Source: Devosia aquimaris | GTDB taxonomy: Bacteria; Pseudomonadota; Alphaproteobacteria; Rhizobiales; Devosiaceae | Direction: 5' to 3' | Length of the DNA stretch: 64,000 bases | Assembly: GCF_020169335.1 (NCBI RefSeq) | Contig: NZ_JAIEZN010000001.1 | Location: 2,592,327-2,656,326, forward strand | Shown here: piece by piece, positions 15,640 to 25,704 of the stretch | How positions within the stretch are numbered: position 1 is the stretch's first letter | Layout of the letters: every line of letters begins with the position of its first letter | Position numbers and translations under genes: made by a program | The notes under the pieces: generated by a model | Told to the model about the DNA's origin: nothing | The model's input: the letters and a program-made list of their open reading frames with translations, nothing else | Database searches by the model: none

Positions 15640-15729
15640 TGCTTCTCCCGACCGGTCTGTACAACCGCCTCGCCAGGCGATTTCGCCTGCCGGTGCAAAC
15701 TATACACCCTGGCCGATCAACGGCAATTG

Positions 15730-17553
15730 TCAGCCCAGGGAAGCGGCGGATTGGGGGACACCCAGGCTCTCTGAATCCAGGATCACCGTGGTATTGCGAC
15801 CACCATCCTTGGCCATATAGAGCGCGGTATCGGCCATTTCTATGGCCATTTCGATGGTGTCATTGGCCTGCACCAGGCAGGCGCCCAGGCTGCAGGTGAT
15901 GCTGATGCCATCGCCGGTGGGCAGCGGGATCGGTTGACCCACGATATTGGCAAAGACCGCCTGGGCGGCGAGGCGCAGTTGCTGCGGCGTCGAGGAGCCC
16001 AGCAGCACCACGAATTCGTCGCCACCCCAGCGGGCGCAGATATTGTTGGGGCCGATCGACTGGGCGATGCGATGGGCCACCTCGAGCACCACGGCGTCCC
16101 CGGCGGCATGGCCATGGGTGTCGTTGACGCCCTTGAAATGGTCGATGTCGATCAGCAGCAGCGCACGCGAGCGCTCCTGCATGCCATCTCGGAAGGCGGC
16201 GAGAAAGCCGCGCCGGTTGGATAGCCCCGTCTGTCCGTCGCGGAACGCCAGCTCCTCCAGCTCTTCGGTGCGCTCGCGCACCTTGCGCTCCAGGCTTTGC
16301 GTGTGTTCGGCCACCGTCACCGCCATCTCGGTGAAGGCGCCGGAGAGCCGGCCGATCTCGTCCTGCCGCGTATCGCCCATCGACAGCGCCGGCCAATAGT
16401 CGCCCACCCGGGCGGCCCGCACCACATCCTCAAGCCGCGTCAGCCGATCGAGCACCTGCCGCTTGAACACCAGCACCATCACCGTGGCCACCAGCGCCAT
16501 CACCGCGGCCAGCAGCAGGCCGATGGGCACAAACAGGCGCCGGTCGATGATGCTGTCGACATCCATCAGCGTGACGTTGAACCATCCCAGCTTGTCCAGA
16601 TAGCCCACGCCCACCAGCGTGCGCTTGCCGCCGATCGACATGAACTCGGACTTCACCAGGTTCTGGCCGTCTGCCACCTCGTCCAGAAGCGCCCGCAGCG
16701 CCAGCTTGTCGGTGGCCGTGTCGAGCAAGGAGAAGACCGAGCGGCGCTCATCCTCGACGTCCGACAGGCTGCGCAAATCCACCATGTTCTGGTCGCGATG
16801 GGCCTGGATGGCGCCGCGCCGGTCCACGAACATGGTCGAAACGCCCAGCTGGGGCACATTGACCACTTCCTGGATGAAGGCGCTGAGGTCGATGCCGGTG
16901 CCCAGCACACCCAGCACGCGCCCACCTTCGCGGATGACGCAGTTCATCCACACCTTGGTGAGCTGGAGATGGGCGTCGTTGTCGACATTGAGATGACAGC
17001 CGCTGCCCAGCGCAGCGGTGGCGAAATACCAGGCGTCGCGGGGATTGTTGGCCTCGATGCGATAGCGCAGCTGGTTGCCGGCAAAGGCATTGGCCGCATC
17101 GTTGAAATAGTAATTGCCCGAGGCGCCGATGACGAAGAAGTAGCTGCGATCGACAAAGGAGCGGCGGAAATGCTCCAGCTCGGCCAGCCCGCGCTGCTTG
17201 TAGGCCGGCTCATCTTCATGCAGCGCCCAGTCGCGCACCGCCTGCGAGCCGGCCAGGGTCTCGGCCAGCGAGACCTCGCGCATCAACGTTTCGAGCCCGC
17301 GATAGCGGTCGTAGAGCACCTGCTTTTCGGCAAACAGCGTGCCCAGCTGGATCACCGTGGAATTGACGATCCAGGTGAAGGCCGCATAGGCGGGAATCGC
17401 AACGGCAGCAAAGCCCAGCAGCACGAACACGAGGACGCGCATGCGCAGGCTGCTGGTGATCGTGCGACCAAACTCGAAAATGGGGACCTCGCCGACGCGG
17501 GTTGCGGGCCGCTGGCAACGGCCCAGATACCCCCTTAATGTCTGACACCACAT
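15730..17553 (-). CDS. Membrane diguanylate cyclase (dCACHE-like sensor, HAMP, GGDEF)
   Basis: Up to 607 residues. A first membrane segment (about residues 38-60) is followed by a periplasmic sensor of about 270 residues resembling a double CACHE domain, a second membrane segment near residue 340, a HAMP-like linker and coiled coil, and a C-terminal GGDEF domain with intact RWGGDEFVVLL and LLIDIDHFKGVND. It should make cyclic di-GMP in response to an external ligand. No RxxD inhibitory site is obvious upstream of GGDEF. The ATG at 17553 is the first available start, and the first 30 residues may be untranslated. It stands alone. Confidence 0.88.
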   Translation of the reverse strand: MWCQTLRGYLGRCQRPATRVGEVPIFEFGRTITSSLRMRVLVFVLLGFAAVAIPAYAAFTWIVNSTVIQLGTLFAEKQVLYDRYRGLETLMREVSLAETLAGSQAVRDWALHEDEPAYKQRGLAELEHFRRSFVDRSYFFVIGASGNYYFNDAANAFAGNQLRYRIEANNPRDAWYFATAALGSGCHLNVDNDAHLQLTKVWMNCVIREGGRVLGVLGTGIDLSAFIQEVVNVPQLGVSTMFVDRRGAIQAHRDQNMVDLRSLSDVEDERRSVFSLLDTATDKLALRALLDEVADGQNLVKSEFMSIGGKRTLVGVGYLDKLGWFNVTLMDVDSIIDRRLFVPIGLLLAAVMALVATVMVLVFKRQVLDRLTRLEDVVRAARVGDYWPALSMGDTRQDEIGRLSGAFTEMAVTVAEHTQSLERKVRERTEELEELAFRDGQTGLSNRRGFLAAFRDGMQERSRALLLIDIDHFKGVNDTHGHAAGDAVVLEVAHRIAQSIGPNNICARWGGDEFVVLLGSSTPQQLRLAAQAVFANIVGQPIPLPTGDGISITCSLGACLVQANDTIEMAIEMADTALYMAKDGGRNTTVILDSESLGVPQSAASLG

Positions 17554-17656
17554 CTATAAAAGCGGTTAACGACTCCAAAAGAGCCGCACAAAATCCACCG
17601 TTGAGGTCCCAAGGAGGGCCGCGCGACTTGTCCCGCCCACGCCGCGCTGCCCGTGG

Positions 17657-18259
17657 TCAGACCATGGCCAGGAAGGCCTGGGTGCGCACCAGTTCCTCGT
17701 TGCGCAGTTCGTGGCCACCCGCATGCCATGTCAGCGACGTCTCGGCCCCCTGCGCGGCAAAATAGTCATGCAGTTGCTGCGTCATCGCCGCTGGCGCCAT
17801 GGGGTCGCGCTGACCAGCCGTGATCAGCACTTTTTTGCCGGTGAAGTCGGCCGCCGGTGGCGCAAAGGGGATCAGCGGGTGCATCAGCACGCTGGCGTCG
17901 AACAACTCGGGCGCGGCAAACTGCACCGCTGCCAGGATATTGGCGCCATTGGAATAACCCAGCCCCACCACCGCGCGTGGCGTGCCTTCAGCCCGCCGGG
18001 CCGCGACAAATGCCGTCATGGCTTTGACGCGCTCGGCCAGGTCGGCCATGTCATAGACGCCCTCGCCGGTGCGCCGGAAGAACCGCAGCGCCCCGCCTTC
18101 GCTGACGTCGCCGCGCGGCGACACGATGCGCGCCTCGGGCATCAGCTGGCCGGCCAGCTCGAAAAACTGGTTCTCGTCGCCACCCGTGCCGTGGAACACA
18201 AGGAACAGTGGCGCCGTCGGGTCGGCGGAACCGCCTGCGCGAAAATAATAGTCGGCCAT
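17657..18259 (-). CDS. Alpha/beta-hydrolase carboxylesterase (YpfH/MhqD type)
   Basis: 200 residues; the ATG at 18259 with GGAG six bases upstream gives the start MADYYFRAGG, and upstream in-frame sequence is rejected. Motifs: FLVFHGTGGDE for the oxyanion hole, GLGYSNGAN for the serine nucleophile, GQRDPMAP for the acid and HAGGHEL for the histidine. This phospholipase/carboxylesterase group hydrolyses short-chain esters and in Firmicutes is linked to quinone stress. Divergent from the SDR at 18406. Confidence 0.85.
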   Translation of the reverse strand: MADYYFRAGGSADPTAPLFLVFHGTGGDENQFFELAGQLMPEARIVSPRGDVSEGGALRFFRRTGEGVYDMADLAERVKAMTAFVAARRAEGTPRAVVGLGYSNGANILAAVQFAAPELFDASVLMHPLIPFAPPAADFTGKKVLITAGQRDPMAPAAMTQQLHDYFAAQGAETSLTWHAGGHELRNEELVRTQAFLAMV

Positions 18260-18405
18260 ATGCGATCTCCTGACTGGGGTTGGTTGCAATATTGGCGCCG
18301 CCCCTGTTTCGAGCAACCGCAGATATCGCCACACACTGTCGCCAAATTGGAAACGATGCTGAACCGCCCGCCCCCGGCGCCCGTATGCAATCCAGGAGGC
18401 GCGCC

Positions 18406-19119
18406 ATGACCCAATCGCTGCAAAGCTTTACCCCTGGTGGCCTTGCCGTGGTGATCGGCGCCAGCGGCGGCATCGGCCAGGCCCTGACTGCCCAGCTCGC
18501 CGCGTCAGACCGCTTTGCCCGCGTGATTGGCCTGTCGAGGCGCGACGACGCGCTCGACATCACCGACGCCGACAGCATCGCCCGCGCGGCCACCCGCCTG
18601 TCTGATACCGGCCTTCCGTTGCGACTGGTGATTCTGGCCACCGGCCTGCTGCATGATGGCGACATGCAGCCCGAAAAGAGCTGGCGCCAGCTCGACGGCG
18701 CAATGCTGGCCAGGAGCTTTGCGGTCAACGCCATCGGCCCGGCGCTGGTCGCCAGGCACCTGCTGCCCCTGCTGCCGCGCCAGGACAAGGCGGTGTTTGC
18801 GGCGCTCTCGGCCAAGGTGGGCAGCATTGGCGACAACCGCCTGGGCGGTTGGTACGGCTATCGCGCCGCCAAGGCCGCGCTGAACCAGCTTATGCACACC
18901 GCCGCCATCGAGCTGGCCCGCACAAGGCCCCAAGCCATCTGCGTCACCCTTCACCCCGGCACAGTGGCGACGACCCTGTCTGCCCCCTTTGGCGGGCCCG
19001 GCCACCCGGCCGTGGCGCCCGAGGCGGCGGCAGGGCGGCTGCTGTCTGTCATCGATGGCCTGACCCCGGCCGAAAGCGGCAGCTTCCTCGACCACACCGG
19101 CCTGCCCCTGGCCTGGTGA
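18406..19119 (+). CDS. SDR-family oxidoreductase (CsgA/YbbO-like)
   Basis: 237 residues from an ATG behind a perfect AGGAGG. Motifs: GASGGIG at the N-terminus, SARVGSIGD-like serine region (ALSAKVGSIGDN), and YGYRAAKAAL with Tyr-x-x-x-Lys. The C-terminal LHPGTVATTLSAPF matches the single-domain SDRs found beside cryptochrome or photolyase genes. NAD(P)-dependent, substrate unknown. It is followed 39 bp later by the serine dehydratase gene in the same direction. Confidence 0.82.
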   Translation: MTQSLQSFTPGGLAVVIGASGGIGQALTAQLAASDRFARVIGLSRRDDALDITDADSIARAATRLSDTGLPLRLVILATGLLHDGDMQPEKSWRQLDGAMLARSFAVNAIGPALVARHLLPLLPRQDKAVFAALSAKVGSIGDNRLGGWYGYRAAKAALNQLMHTAAIELARTRPQAICVTLHPGTVATTLSAPFGGPGHPAVAPEAAAGRLLSVIDGLTPAESGSFLDHTGLPLAW

Positions 19120-19158
19120 CCCCTTGCGCCGGTGGCGCCCTGTGCCAGAATGGCGGAC

Positions 19159-20553
19159 ATGTTCCTGTCCATCTTCGACGTCTTCAAGATCGGCATCGGC
19201 CCCTCGAGTTCCCACACCATGGGCCCGATGACGGCGGCACGGCGCTTTCTCGACGAGCTCAAGTCCGGCGCCGCGCCGCGCGCTGCCCGCGCCACGCCAG
19301 CGGCCCTCACGGCGAGCCTGCATGGATCGCTGGCCTTTACAGGCATCGGCCATGGCAGCGGACGGGCGGTGATTCTGGGGCTGAGCGGGCAGGAGCCCGG
19401 CAAGGTCGATCCCGACGCCATCGACGCCATCATTGCCCAGGTGGAGGCGGAGGGTCGCGTACACCCGCCCGGCCACCCCGCCTATCGCTTCCGCCCCGCC
19501 GTCGACCTCGTCTTCGACAAGACCACGCCCCTGCCCGGCCATCCCAATGGCATGCAGTTCACCGCCTTTGACAGCGACGGGCAATTGCTGCTGCGCCGCG
19601 CCTATTTCTCGGTCGGCGGCGGCTTCGTGCTGAGCCAGGAGGAGCTGGGCCAGCTCAAGTCACCCCAGCCCCTGCCGCAGGATGTGCCTTTTCCCTTTGC
19701 CCATGCCGCCGACATGCTGGCCATGGCCGAAGCCTCGGGCCTCTCCATCGCCGGCATGAAGCGGGCCAATGAGGAAAGCCACCGCAGCCGCCCGGCGCTC
19801 GATCGCGGCATTGATGACATCTGGTCGGCCATGAGCGGCTGCATCGATCGCGGCCTGGCCCAGGACGGCACCCTGCCCGGCGGCCTGCGCGTCAAGCGCC
19901 GCGCCAGTGCCATGCACCGCCAGCTCGCACAACAATGGCAGCGCAACGAGATCACGCCATTGATGGCCAATGACTGGCTGAGCCTTTATGCCATGGCGGT
20001 CAATGAGGAGAATGCCGGCGGCGGGCGTGTCGTCACCGCCCCCACCAATGGCGCCGCCGGGGTCATTCCCGCCGTGATGCGCTATTTCCTCAAGTTCAAT
20101 GCCGCTGCGGGCGATCAGGCGGTGCGCGACTATCTGCTGACGGCCGCCGCCATCGGCGGCATCATCAAGCACAATGCCTCCATCTCCGGCGCCGAAGTGG
20201 GCTGCCAGGGCGAAGTCGGCTCGGCCTCGGCCATGGCCGCCGCCGGCCTCTGCGCCATCATGGGCGGCACCCCCGCCCAGGTGGAAAACGCTGCCGAAAT
20301 CGCCCTCGAACACCATCTGGGCATGACCTGCGATCCGGTGGGCGGCCTCGTCCAGATCCCCTGCATCGAGCGCAACGCCTTCGGCGCCGTCAAGGCCGTC
20401 ACCGCCGCCTCGCTGGCCCTGCACGGCGACGGCACCCACGCGGTCCCCCTCGACGCCTGCATCGAAACCATGCGCCAAACGGGCCTAGACATGTCCGACC
20501 GCTACAAGGAAACCAGCCTCGCGGGCCTGGCAGTCAACGTGGTGGCGTGCTGA
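19159..20553 (+). CDS. sdaA: L-serine dehydratase (iron-sulfur, single chain)
   Basis: 464 residues from the ATG at 19159 ([19 protein letters not shown] follows); Mets nine and three codons earlier are alternatives. The N-terminal beta domain has the [13 protein letters not shown] signature. The alpha domain has the cysteines that hold the 4Fe-4S cluster in [35 protein letters not shown]. It deaminates L-serine to pyruvate and ammonia. Length and domain order match the fused bacterial type. No special regulation is visible. Confidence 0.93.
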   Translation: MFLSIFDVFKIGIGPSSSHTMGPMTAARRFLDELKSGAAPRAARATPAALTASLHGSLAFTGIGHGSGRAVILGLSGQEPGKVDPDAIDAIIAQVEAEGRVHPPGHPAYRFRPAVDLVFDKTTPLPGHPNGMQFTAFDSDGQLLLRRAYFSVGGGFVLSQEELGQLKSPQPLPQDVPFPFAHAADMLAMAEASGLSIAGMKRANEESHRSRPALDRGIDDIWSAMSGCIDRGLAQDGTLPGGLRVKRRASAMHRQLAQQWQRNEITPLMANDWLSLYAMAVNEENAGGGRVVTAPTNGAAGVIPAVMRYFLKFNAAAGDQAVRDYLLTAAAIGGIIKHNASISGAEVGCQGEVGSASAMAAAGLCAIMGGTPAQVENAAEIALEHHLGMTCDPVGGLVQIPCIERNAFGAVKAVTAASLALHGDGTHAVPLDACIETMRQTGLDMSDRYKETSLAGLAVNVVAC

Positions 20554-20783
20554 GGGTGGCACATTGGGGCCAGTTGCTTCCGCGGTGTCAGCGTAATATA
20601 CCCACGCTGGGGTAACTGAGGGCTGGATCGCGGGCTCTGCTCATCTTGCGTCGAGTAGGCAAGCGTGGTCGTGGAGGCAATCCGATTTCCGATCAGTTTT
20701 GATCGTGCAAACCATTATTTGGGCTTGCGCGTTGAGAGGACTTCGCAGACCAACCCCACATGATGTCCTGAACGCTGAGAGTT
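20554..20783 (+). other. Leader region of the polysaccharide gene cluster
   Basis: 230 bp between sdaA and the first cluster gene. It is AT-richer than its surroundings and presumably holds the main promoter of the 30-kb cluster. I cannot name the -35/-10 pair with confidence. It contains the inverted repeat at 20690-20705. Confidence 0.5.
20690..20705. promoter_or_regulatory. Inverted repeat upstream of polysaccharide cluster
   Basis: CGATCA-GTTT-TGATCG, perfect 6-bp arms, 78 bp upstream of the first start codon of the cluster. It could be an operator or a small RNA hairpin. No cognate regulator is identified. Confidence 0.35.
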
Positions 20784-22688
20784 TTGCATTTGACCTTTAG
20801 TGACTTGGTCCTGCGGGTTCGCAACATGCCCCGCCTATGGAAGCGGGTAATTCTTGTTGTATTCGACGCTTTCGCGCTGGGTTTCGCCCTGTCGGCGAGT
20901 TTTGCCCTGCGCTATGGGCAGTGGAATCCGCCCAATACGCTGGACCAGTTGCTGATCATCCTGACCGGCCCCATGGTGGCCATACCGATCTTCATTCGCC
21001 TTGGCCTTTACCGCGCGGTCATCCGCTACCTGCCTGAGCGCGCCATGTGGACGATCCTGCAGGCGGTGACATTGTCGACCGTCTGCTGGGTGCTGGTGGT
21101 CTTTCTGTCCGAAATGGCCGGCCGCGGTATCGTGCCACGCTCTGTCCCCCTGCTCTATTGGGCCATTTCACTGCTGTTGGTGGGGGGAAGCCGGTTTCTT
21201 GCCAAGCGCCTCTTGTGGGCGTCTTCGGACGCAAAGTTCCGCGAACATCCCATCGTCATCTATGGTGCCGGCGAGACCGGCGTGCAGCTGGCCTACGCGA
21301 TCCGGCGCGATTCCACCCAATATGTGCTTGCCTTCGTGGACGACAATGCGTCGCTCCATGGTCGCGACGTCGCCGGTATTCGGGTCTATTCGCCTGCGAG
21401 CCTGCCCACACTGATCAATCAGTACGGCGTCAAGGAAGTCGTGCTCTCCATGCCATCGCTGAGTGCCACGCAACGGCAGGCGCTCGTCGCAAGGATAGGT
21501 GGACTGGGTGCCCGGATCCGCACCCTGCCACCCATTGGCGAGCTGATCTCCGGGCGCTATCTGATCAGCCAGATTCGCGAAATTGACATCGACGAACTGC
21601 TTGGCCGGTCGTCTGTCCCTGCCGACCGCACACTGTTGCGCGAGATGATCGAGGGCAAGATCATCATGGTCACCGGCGCCGGCGGATCGATCGGGTCCGA
21701 GCTGTGCCGTCTGATCGTCAAGTGGTCGCCACAACGCCTGGTCTTGTTCGAGGCCAACGAGTTTGCGCTCTATCAGATCGAGCGCGAGCTTTCCGCCGTC
21801 AAGAGTCACTCGATTGTGCCAGTTCTGGGCTCCATCACTGATGCAGCCAATGTGCGCCATACTTTGAACCAGCATCAGGTACAGGTTGTCTTCCACGCTG
21901 CAGCGCACAAGCATGTGCCGCTGGTGGAAGCCAATGTCATCGAAGGCATCCGCAACAACGTCTTCGGCACCAAGACCGTCGTGGACGCCGCCGCCGAATC
22001 GGGCGTTGAGAGCTTTGTGCTGATTTCCTCGGACAAGGCCGTTCGCCCCACCAATGTGATGGGTGCAACCAAGCGCTGGGCGGAACTGATCGTGCAACAG
22101 CGGGCGCTCGACGTCAGCCGGGCCAATGGCACGCAGCGATTCTGTGCAGTGCGCTTCGGCAATGTGCTGGGCTCCAATGGCTCGGTCGTTCCGCTGTTCA
22201 AGGAACAGATCGCCAAGGGCGGTCCAATCACTCTGACCGACCCCGAGATGACCCGCTATTTCATGTCCATTCATGAGGCCTCCGAGCTGATTATCCAGGC
22301 CGCAAGCCTGTCGCGCGGCGGTGACGTGTTCCTGCTGGACATGGGTGAACCGGTGTTGATCAAGGACCTGGCCGAGAACATGATCCGCCTGGCCGGCGCC
22401 TCGATCCGCGACCAGAGCAATCCGGACGGCGATATCCAGATTGTGATAACGGGCAAGCGGCCAGGCGAGAAGATGTACGAGGAGTTGTTCTACGACGACG
22501 CCACGGCAAGCCCGACGCTGCATCCCAAGATCTTGCGCGGCGCCGGTGACATCGTCAGCAATCGCCCAATTCAGGATGCGCTGGCGGAGCTGGAAGGCGC
22601 TCTGCTGCAGCGCGACGAGGCCACTGCCCGTCGCGTGCTGTTCGCGCAGATCCGCGAGAGCGACATCATCGAGGGGGCCAGGAATTGA
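20784..22688 (+). CDS. Membrane UDP-GlcNAc 4,6-dehydratase (WbpM/CapD/WreV-like)
   Basis: 634 residues from a TTG preceded by GAGAG; an ATG at 20826 is a fallback. About four N-terminal membrane segments (residues 20-140) precede a nucleotide-binding-like linker and a C-terminal SDR domain starting MVTGAGGSIGSELCRL near residue 291. The active site is SSDKAVRPTNVMGATKR, where Met replaces the usual Tyr of Tyr-x-x-x-Lys, the hallmark of the large membrane dehydratases. It makes UDP-4-keto-6-deoxy-HexNAc. With the reductase at 48716 and the transferase at 49713 it can supply N-acetylquinovosamine (QuiNAc) as the first sugar. It opens the cluster. Confidence 0.9.
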   Translation: MHLTFSDLVLRVRNMPRLWKRVILVVFDAFALGFALSASFALRYGQWNPPNTLDQLLIILTGPMVAIPIFIRLGLYRAVIRYLPERAMWTILQAVTLSTVCWVLVVFLSEMAGRGIVPRSVPLLYWAISLLLVGGSRFLAKRLLWASSDAKFREHPIVIYGAGETGVQLAYAIRRDSTQYVLAFVDDNASLHGRDVAGIRVYSPASLPTLINQYGVKEVVLSMPSLSATQRQALVARIGGLGARIRTLPPIGELISGRYLISQIREIDIDELLGRSSVPADRTLLREMIEGKIIMVTGAGGSIGSELCRLIVKWSPQRLVLFEANEFALYQIERELSAVKSHSIVPVLGSITDAANVRHTLNQHQVQVVFHAAAHKHVPLVEANVIEGIRNNVFGTKTVVDAAAESGVESFVLISSDKAVRPTNVMGATKRWAELIVQQRALDVSRANGTQRFCAVRFGNVLGSNGSVVPLFKEQIAKGGPITLTDPEMTRYFMSIHEASELIIQAASLSRGGDVFLLDMGEPVLIKDLAENMIRLAGASIRDQSNPDGDIQIVITGKRPGEKMYEELFYDDATASPTLHPKILRGAGDIVSNRPIQDALAELEGALLQRDEATARRVLFAQIRESDIIEGARN

Positions 22689-23398
22689 CCGCCCCCAAGC
22701 CTGTCATCATCGGTGTCGAGCCGGAGTCCGGAATGTCCTTGCAGGACGCGGCGCTGCTCGCTGTTCGTCACTGGGTCTGGCTGCTGGCTATCCCTCTTGT
22801 GGTCACGGTGATTGTCGCAGCGATCTACACCAACCTGCCCACGCGGGTGTCTGTGACTTCCGTCCTCAACTCAGACGGCGATGTCGTCGAACTCTATGCT
22901 CGCCCCATCATTGATGCGCAGACTGAATCAACCATCGTCACGCTGACCGCCGGTAGTGGAACGGTCATCATGTCGGTCGATGCTGCCGACGCAGATACTG
23001 CCATTGGCGTGATCAACCAGATCATCGCTGTCGTACCTGACCCCGAGCCGGTCAGCACATCACTGACGCCGACCCAGGCGCTCGAACTGCGCGCGCTGCG
23101 GGAGTATGCGTCCAGTATTTCCGAGCTGGTGTCTTCCGGAAACCGCTCGGAAACCGAGATCCTGACTCTCCGCGCCGAACGTGGTCTGGCGCAGCAGCGC
23201 ATCGACTACCTGGCATTGCGCGACGTAGCCCCTACTGTTCTGCCGAAAGTGTCCCAGGAGCCGCGCGTCACGCCCATTCGCCAACCGCCGTTGCGCAATG
23301 TTGGCATCTTCACCTTCACCCTGCTGCTGTTTGTCGTGTGGGGCATGCTCTATGGTCTGGAGAGCAGGCGCATCCGGCGCGAAAAGGGATTGCTGTGA
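22685..23398 (+). CDS. Wzz-like chain-length determinant/polysaccharide co-polymerase (short)
   Basis: 237 residues starting with a TTG that overlaps the previous stop (TTGA), with AGGA upstream. Two membrane segments (about residues 30-52 and 207-226) bracket a predicted periplasmic domain with a helical part (EYASSISELVSSGNRSETEI). This is the topology of polysaccharide co-polymerases, but the periplasmic part is shorter than in classical Wzz. It would set the length of the Wzy polymer made by the protein at 44234. The assignment is by topology and place, not strong motif. Confidence 0.65.
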   Translation: MTAPKPVIIGVEPESGMSLQDAALLAVRHWVWLLAIPLVVTVIVAAIYTNLPTRVSVTSVLNSDGDVVELYARPIIDAQTESTIVTLTAGSGTVIMSVDAADADTAIGVINQIIAVVPDPEPVSTSLTPTQALELRALREYASSISELVSSGNRSETEILTLRAERGLAQQRIDYLALRDVAPTVLPKVSQEPRVTPIRQPPLRNVGIFTFTLLLFVVWGMLYGLESRRIRREKGLL

Positions 23399-23732
23399 AT
23401 AGCGGACCGCGTCCCTGATTGACCTTTCGCCGCTTTCCGCTATGGGGATGCCGCGGGCCGACCTTGAAATGGTCCTCACCCCGCAACCCCGCAGGGCACA
23501 TGTTGTCCCGCTCTGCTCGCCGGCTGGCAGTTGAAGAAATAGGTTCATGATAGTGAATAGACCTGAATTTTCTGCCGGTTGTGACGCCTCATTTGCCAAC
23601 CGGGCAATGTCGGGCGACCGCTGCACTCTGCAGCCCCAGCGATTTGCTTCAAGCCGTTGGCCACATGTTGGCGTCTGCCGCGATGTCCATTGATCCGCGA
23701 CGCCCTGAATTGACCCTTGGAGTTTGGTCGAA
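23399..23732 (+). other. 334-bp non-coding gap inside the polysaccharide cluster
   Basis: This is the largest gap in an otherwise tightly packed cluster. It shows no convincing gene: a 48-codon frame at 23547-23693 has no ribosome site. A possible promoter is TTGACC (23419-23424) with TATGGG 16 bp later. The phrases around 23405-23424 and 23696-23717 are imperfect direct repeats. It may be an internal promoter region or the scar of a lost gene. Confidence 0.45.
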
Positions 23733-24668
23733 ATGAAGTCCGTATTGATAACCGGTGGTGCTGGCTTTCTCGGCTCGCACCTGGCGGACCGCCTGCTGCG
23801 CGAGGGTGCGCGGGTGACCTGCCTTGACGACCTGTCGACCGGTTCGGCCGCCAATCTGGCCCACCTTGCCAACGAACCGCGCTTTGAGCTGATCGAGGCC
23901 GATGTCGCTACGCCGGTCTCGCTTGACGTCGACACCATCTTCAACCTGGCCTGCCCGGCCTCGCCGGTGCACTATCAGCATGATCCGATCAAGACGATGC
24001 GCACCAGTGTCTTGGGCGCCATAAACATGCTGGATCTCGCCGAGAAAAATGGCGCGGTGATCCTGCAGGCCTCCACCAGTGAGGTCTATGGCGACCCGCA
24101 CGTGCATCCGCAGACGGAAGCCTACTGGGGCAATGTCAACACAGTGGGCGAGCGCAGCTGCTACGACGAAGGCAAGCGCGCCGCAGAAACGCTGTTCGCC
24201 GACTATCGCCGCCACCGTGGCGTGCGGACCAAGCTGGTCCGCATCTTTAATACCTATGGCCCGCGCATGCTGCCGTCGGATGGCCGGGTGGTGTCCAACT
24301 TCATTGTCCAGGCGCTGACCGGCCAGAACCTGACCATCTATGGCGAAGGCAAGCAGACCCGCAGCTTCTGCTATGTTGATGATCTGATCGAGGCCATGGT
24401 ACGCATGATGCGGACGGAGGACTTTGCTGGCCCCGTCAATATCGGCAACCCCTTCGAATTCAACATGCTCGAGCTGGCGCAAAAGGTGCTCGCATTCACA
24501 GGATCCACCAGCCAGATCGTTTACCGCCCGCTCCCCTCGGATGACCCCCGTCAGCGCAAGCCCGACATTTCCCTGGCCAAGGCGCGTTTGGATTGGGAAC
24601 CCCGTATCGGCCTCGATGAAGGCCTCGAACGCACCATCGCTGACTTCAAGACCCGCCTCAACACGTGA
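23733..24668 (+). CDS. UDP-glucuronate decarboxylase (UDP-xylose synthase)-like
   Basis: 311 residues from the ATG at 23733. It is an extended SDR with [12 protein letters not shown] at the N-terminus. The run [32 protein letters not shown] and [11 protein letters not shown] is characteristic of UXS enzymes, including the Tyr-x-x-x-Lys. It would convert UDP-GlcA to UDP-xylose, adding a pentose to the polymer. No UDP-glucose dehydrogenase is encoded in this window, so UDP-GlcA must come from elsewhere. The stop is overlapped by the next frame. Confidence 0.85.
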   Translation: MKSVLITGGAGFLGSHLADRLLREGARVTCLDDLSTGSAANLAHLANEPRFELIEADVATPVSLDVDTIFNLACPASPVHYQHDPIKTMRTSVLGAINMLDLAEKNGAVILQASTSEVYGDPHVHPQTEAYWGNVNTVGERSCYDEGKRAAETLFADYRRHRGVRTKLVRIFNTYGPRMLPSDGRVVSNFIVQALTGQNLTIYGEGKQTRSFCYVDDLIEAMVRMMRTEDFAGPVNIGNPFEFNMLELAQKVLAFTGSTSQIVYRPLPSDDPRQRKPDISLAKARLDWEPRIGLDEGLERTIADFKTRLNT

Positions 24669-24682
24669 CAAGAGACCAAGCC

Positions 24683-25693
24683 ATGCTCAATGACAAATCG
24701 ATCCTGATCACGGGAGGCACCGGCTCGTTCGGCAAGGCTTTCGTCCGGACTGTGCTGGAACGCTACCCCGGCGTGAAGCGCCTGGTGATCTTCTCCCGCG
24801 ATGAACTCAAGCAGTTCGAGATGGCGCAGACCTTCTCGGAACGCGACTATCCGGCGCTGCGTTACTTCATTGGCGATGTGCGCGACGAGAGCCGCCTGCG
24901 CCGTGCGCTGGAGGGCATCGATATTGTGGTGCATGCTGCCGCGCTCAAGCAGGTGCCGGCCGCCGAGTACAACCCCTTTGAATGCATCAAGACCAATGTC
25001 CTGGGCGCCCAGAACCTGATCGAGGCCTGCCTCGACAGCGGCGTGAAGAACCTGGTCGCCCTGTCCACCGACAAGGCCGCTGCGCCGATCAACCTGTATG
25101 GCGCGACCAAGCTTTGCTCGGACAAGCTGTTTGTGGCTGCCAACAACATTCGCGGCAATCGTGAGATCAAGTTCAGCGTTGTCCGCTATGGCAATGTCAT
25201 GGGCAGCCGCGGTTCGGTCATTCCCTTCTTCCTGGATCGCCGCCAGGATGGCGTGCTGCCCATCACCGATCCGACCATGACGCGCTTCAACATCTCCTTG
25301 CAGGAGGGTGTCGACATGGTGCTGTGGTCCCTGGCCAATGCCTGGGGCGGCGAAATCCTGGTCCCCAAGATTCCCTCCTATCGCATCACCGACGTCGCTG
25401 AAGCCATTGCGCCCGGCTGCCGCCAGGAGATCGTGGGCATCCGCCCCGGTGAGAAGATCCACGAGGAAATGATCACCGATAGTGACAGCTTCAACACGGT
25501 GGACCTGGGCAAGTATTACGCCATCCTGCCGGTTGCCAGCCACTACACGACCGAAGAATACTGCGCCAAGAACAACGGTGTTCCGGTGCCAAAGGGCTTT
25601 GCCTACAACAGCGGCACCAACCCTGAGTTCCTCACTGTCGAACAGCTCCGTACGCTGATCGAAACCCATGTCATCGGCAGGTCGATCGACTAA
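24683..25693 (+). CDS. pseB: UDP-N-acetylglucosamine 4,6-dehydratase (inverting), PseB
   Basis: 336 residues. MLNDKSILITGGTGSFGKAF is the typical PseB start; a GTG six codons upstream overlaps the UXS gene and is less likely. Motifs: FSRDELKQFEM, HAAALKQVPAAEYNP, LSTDKAAAPINLYGATK with the full Tyr-x-x-x-Lys. It is soluble and lacks the membrane part of the protein at 20784. First step of pseudaminic acid synthesis: UDP-GlcNAc to UDP-2-acetamido-2,6-dideoxy-beta-L-arabino-hex-4-ulose. The next gene is pseC, 11 bp away. Confidence 0.94.
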   Translation: MLNDKSILITGGTGSFGKAFVRTVLERYPGVKRLVIFSRDELKQFEMAQTFSERDYPALRYFIGDVRDESRLRRALEGIDIVVHAAALKQVPAAEYNPFECIKTNVLGAQNLIEACLDSGVKNLVALSTDKAAAPINLYGATKLCSDKLFVAANNIRGNREIKFSVVRYGNVMGSRGSVIPFFLDRRQDGVLPITDPTMTRFNISLQEGVDMVLWSLANAWGGEILVPKIPSYRITDVAEAIAPGCRQEIVGIRPGEKIHEEMITDSDSFNTVDLGKYYAILPVASHYTTEEYCAKNNGVPVPKGFAYNSGTNPEFLTVEQLRTLIETHVIGRSID

Positions 25694-25704
25694 GGACAAC
25701 GGCA

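Noticed and set aside
16297..17538. A 413-codon open frame opposite the diguanylate cyclase
   Set aside because: Low-complexity His/Gln-rich translation, no ribosome site; the minus-strand GGDEF protein explains the region.
20690..20705. Intrinsic terminator of sdaA
   Set aside because: The stem is only six bp and is 137 bp past the stop, without a usable U-run; listed instead as a possible operator.
21168..22523. A 451-codon minus-strand frame within the WbpM-like gene
   Set aside because: No recognisable protein features; the plus-strand SDR motifs are unequivocal.
23547..23693. A 48-codon frame in the intracluster gap
   Set aside because: No Shine-Dalgarno, no hydrophobic or motif content, and Cys/Arg-rich random-looking composition.
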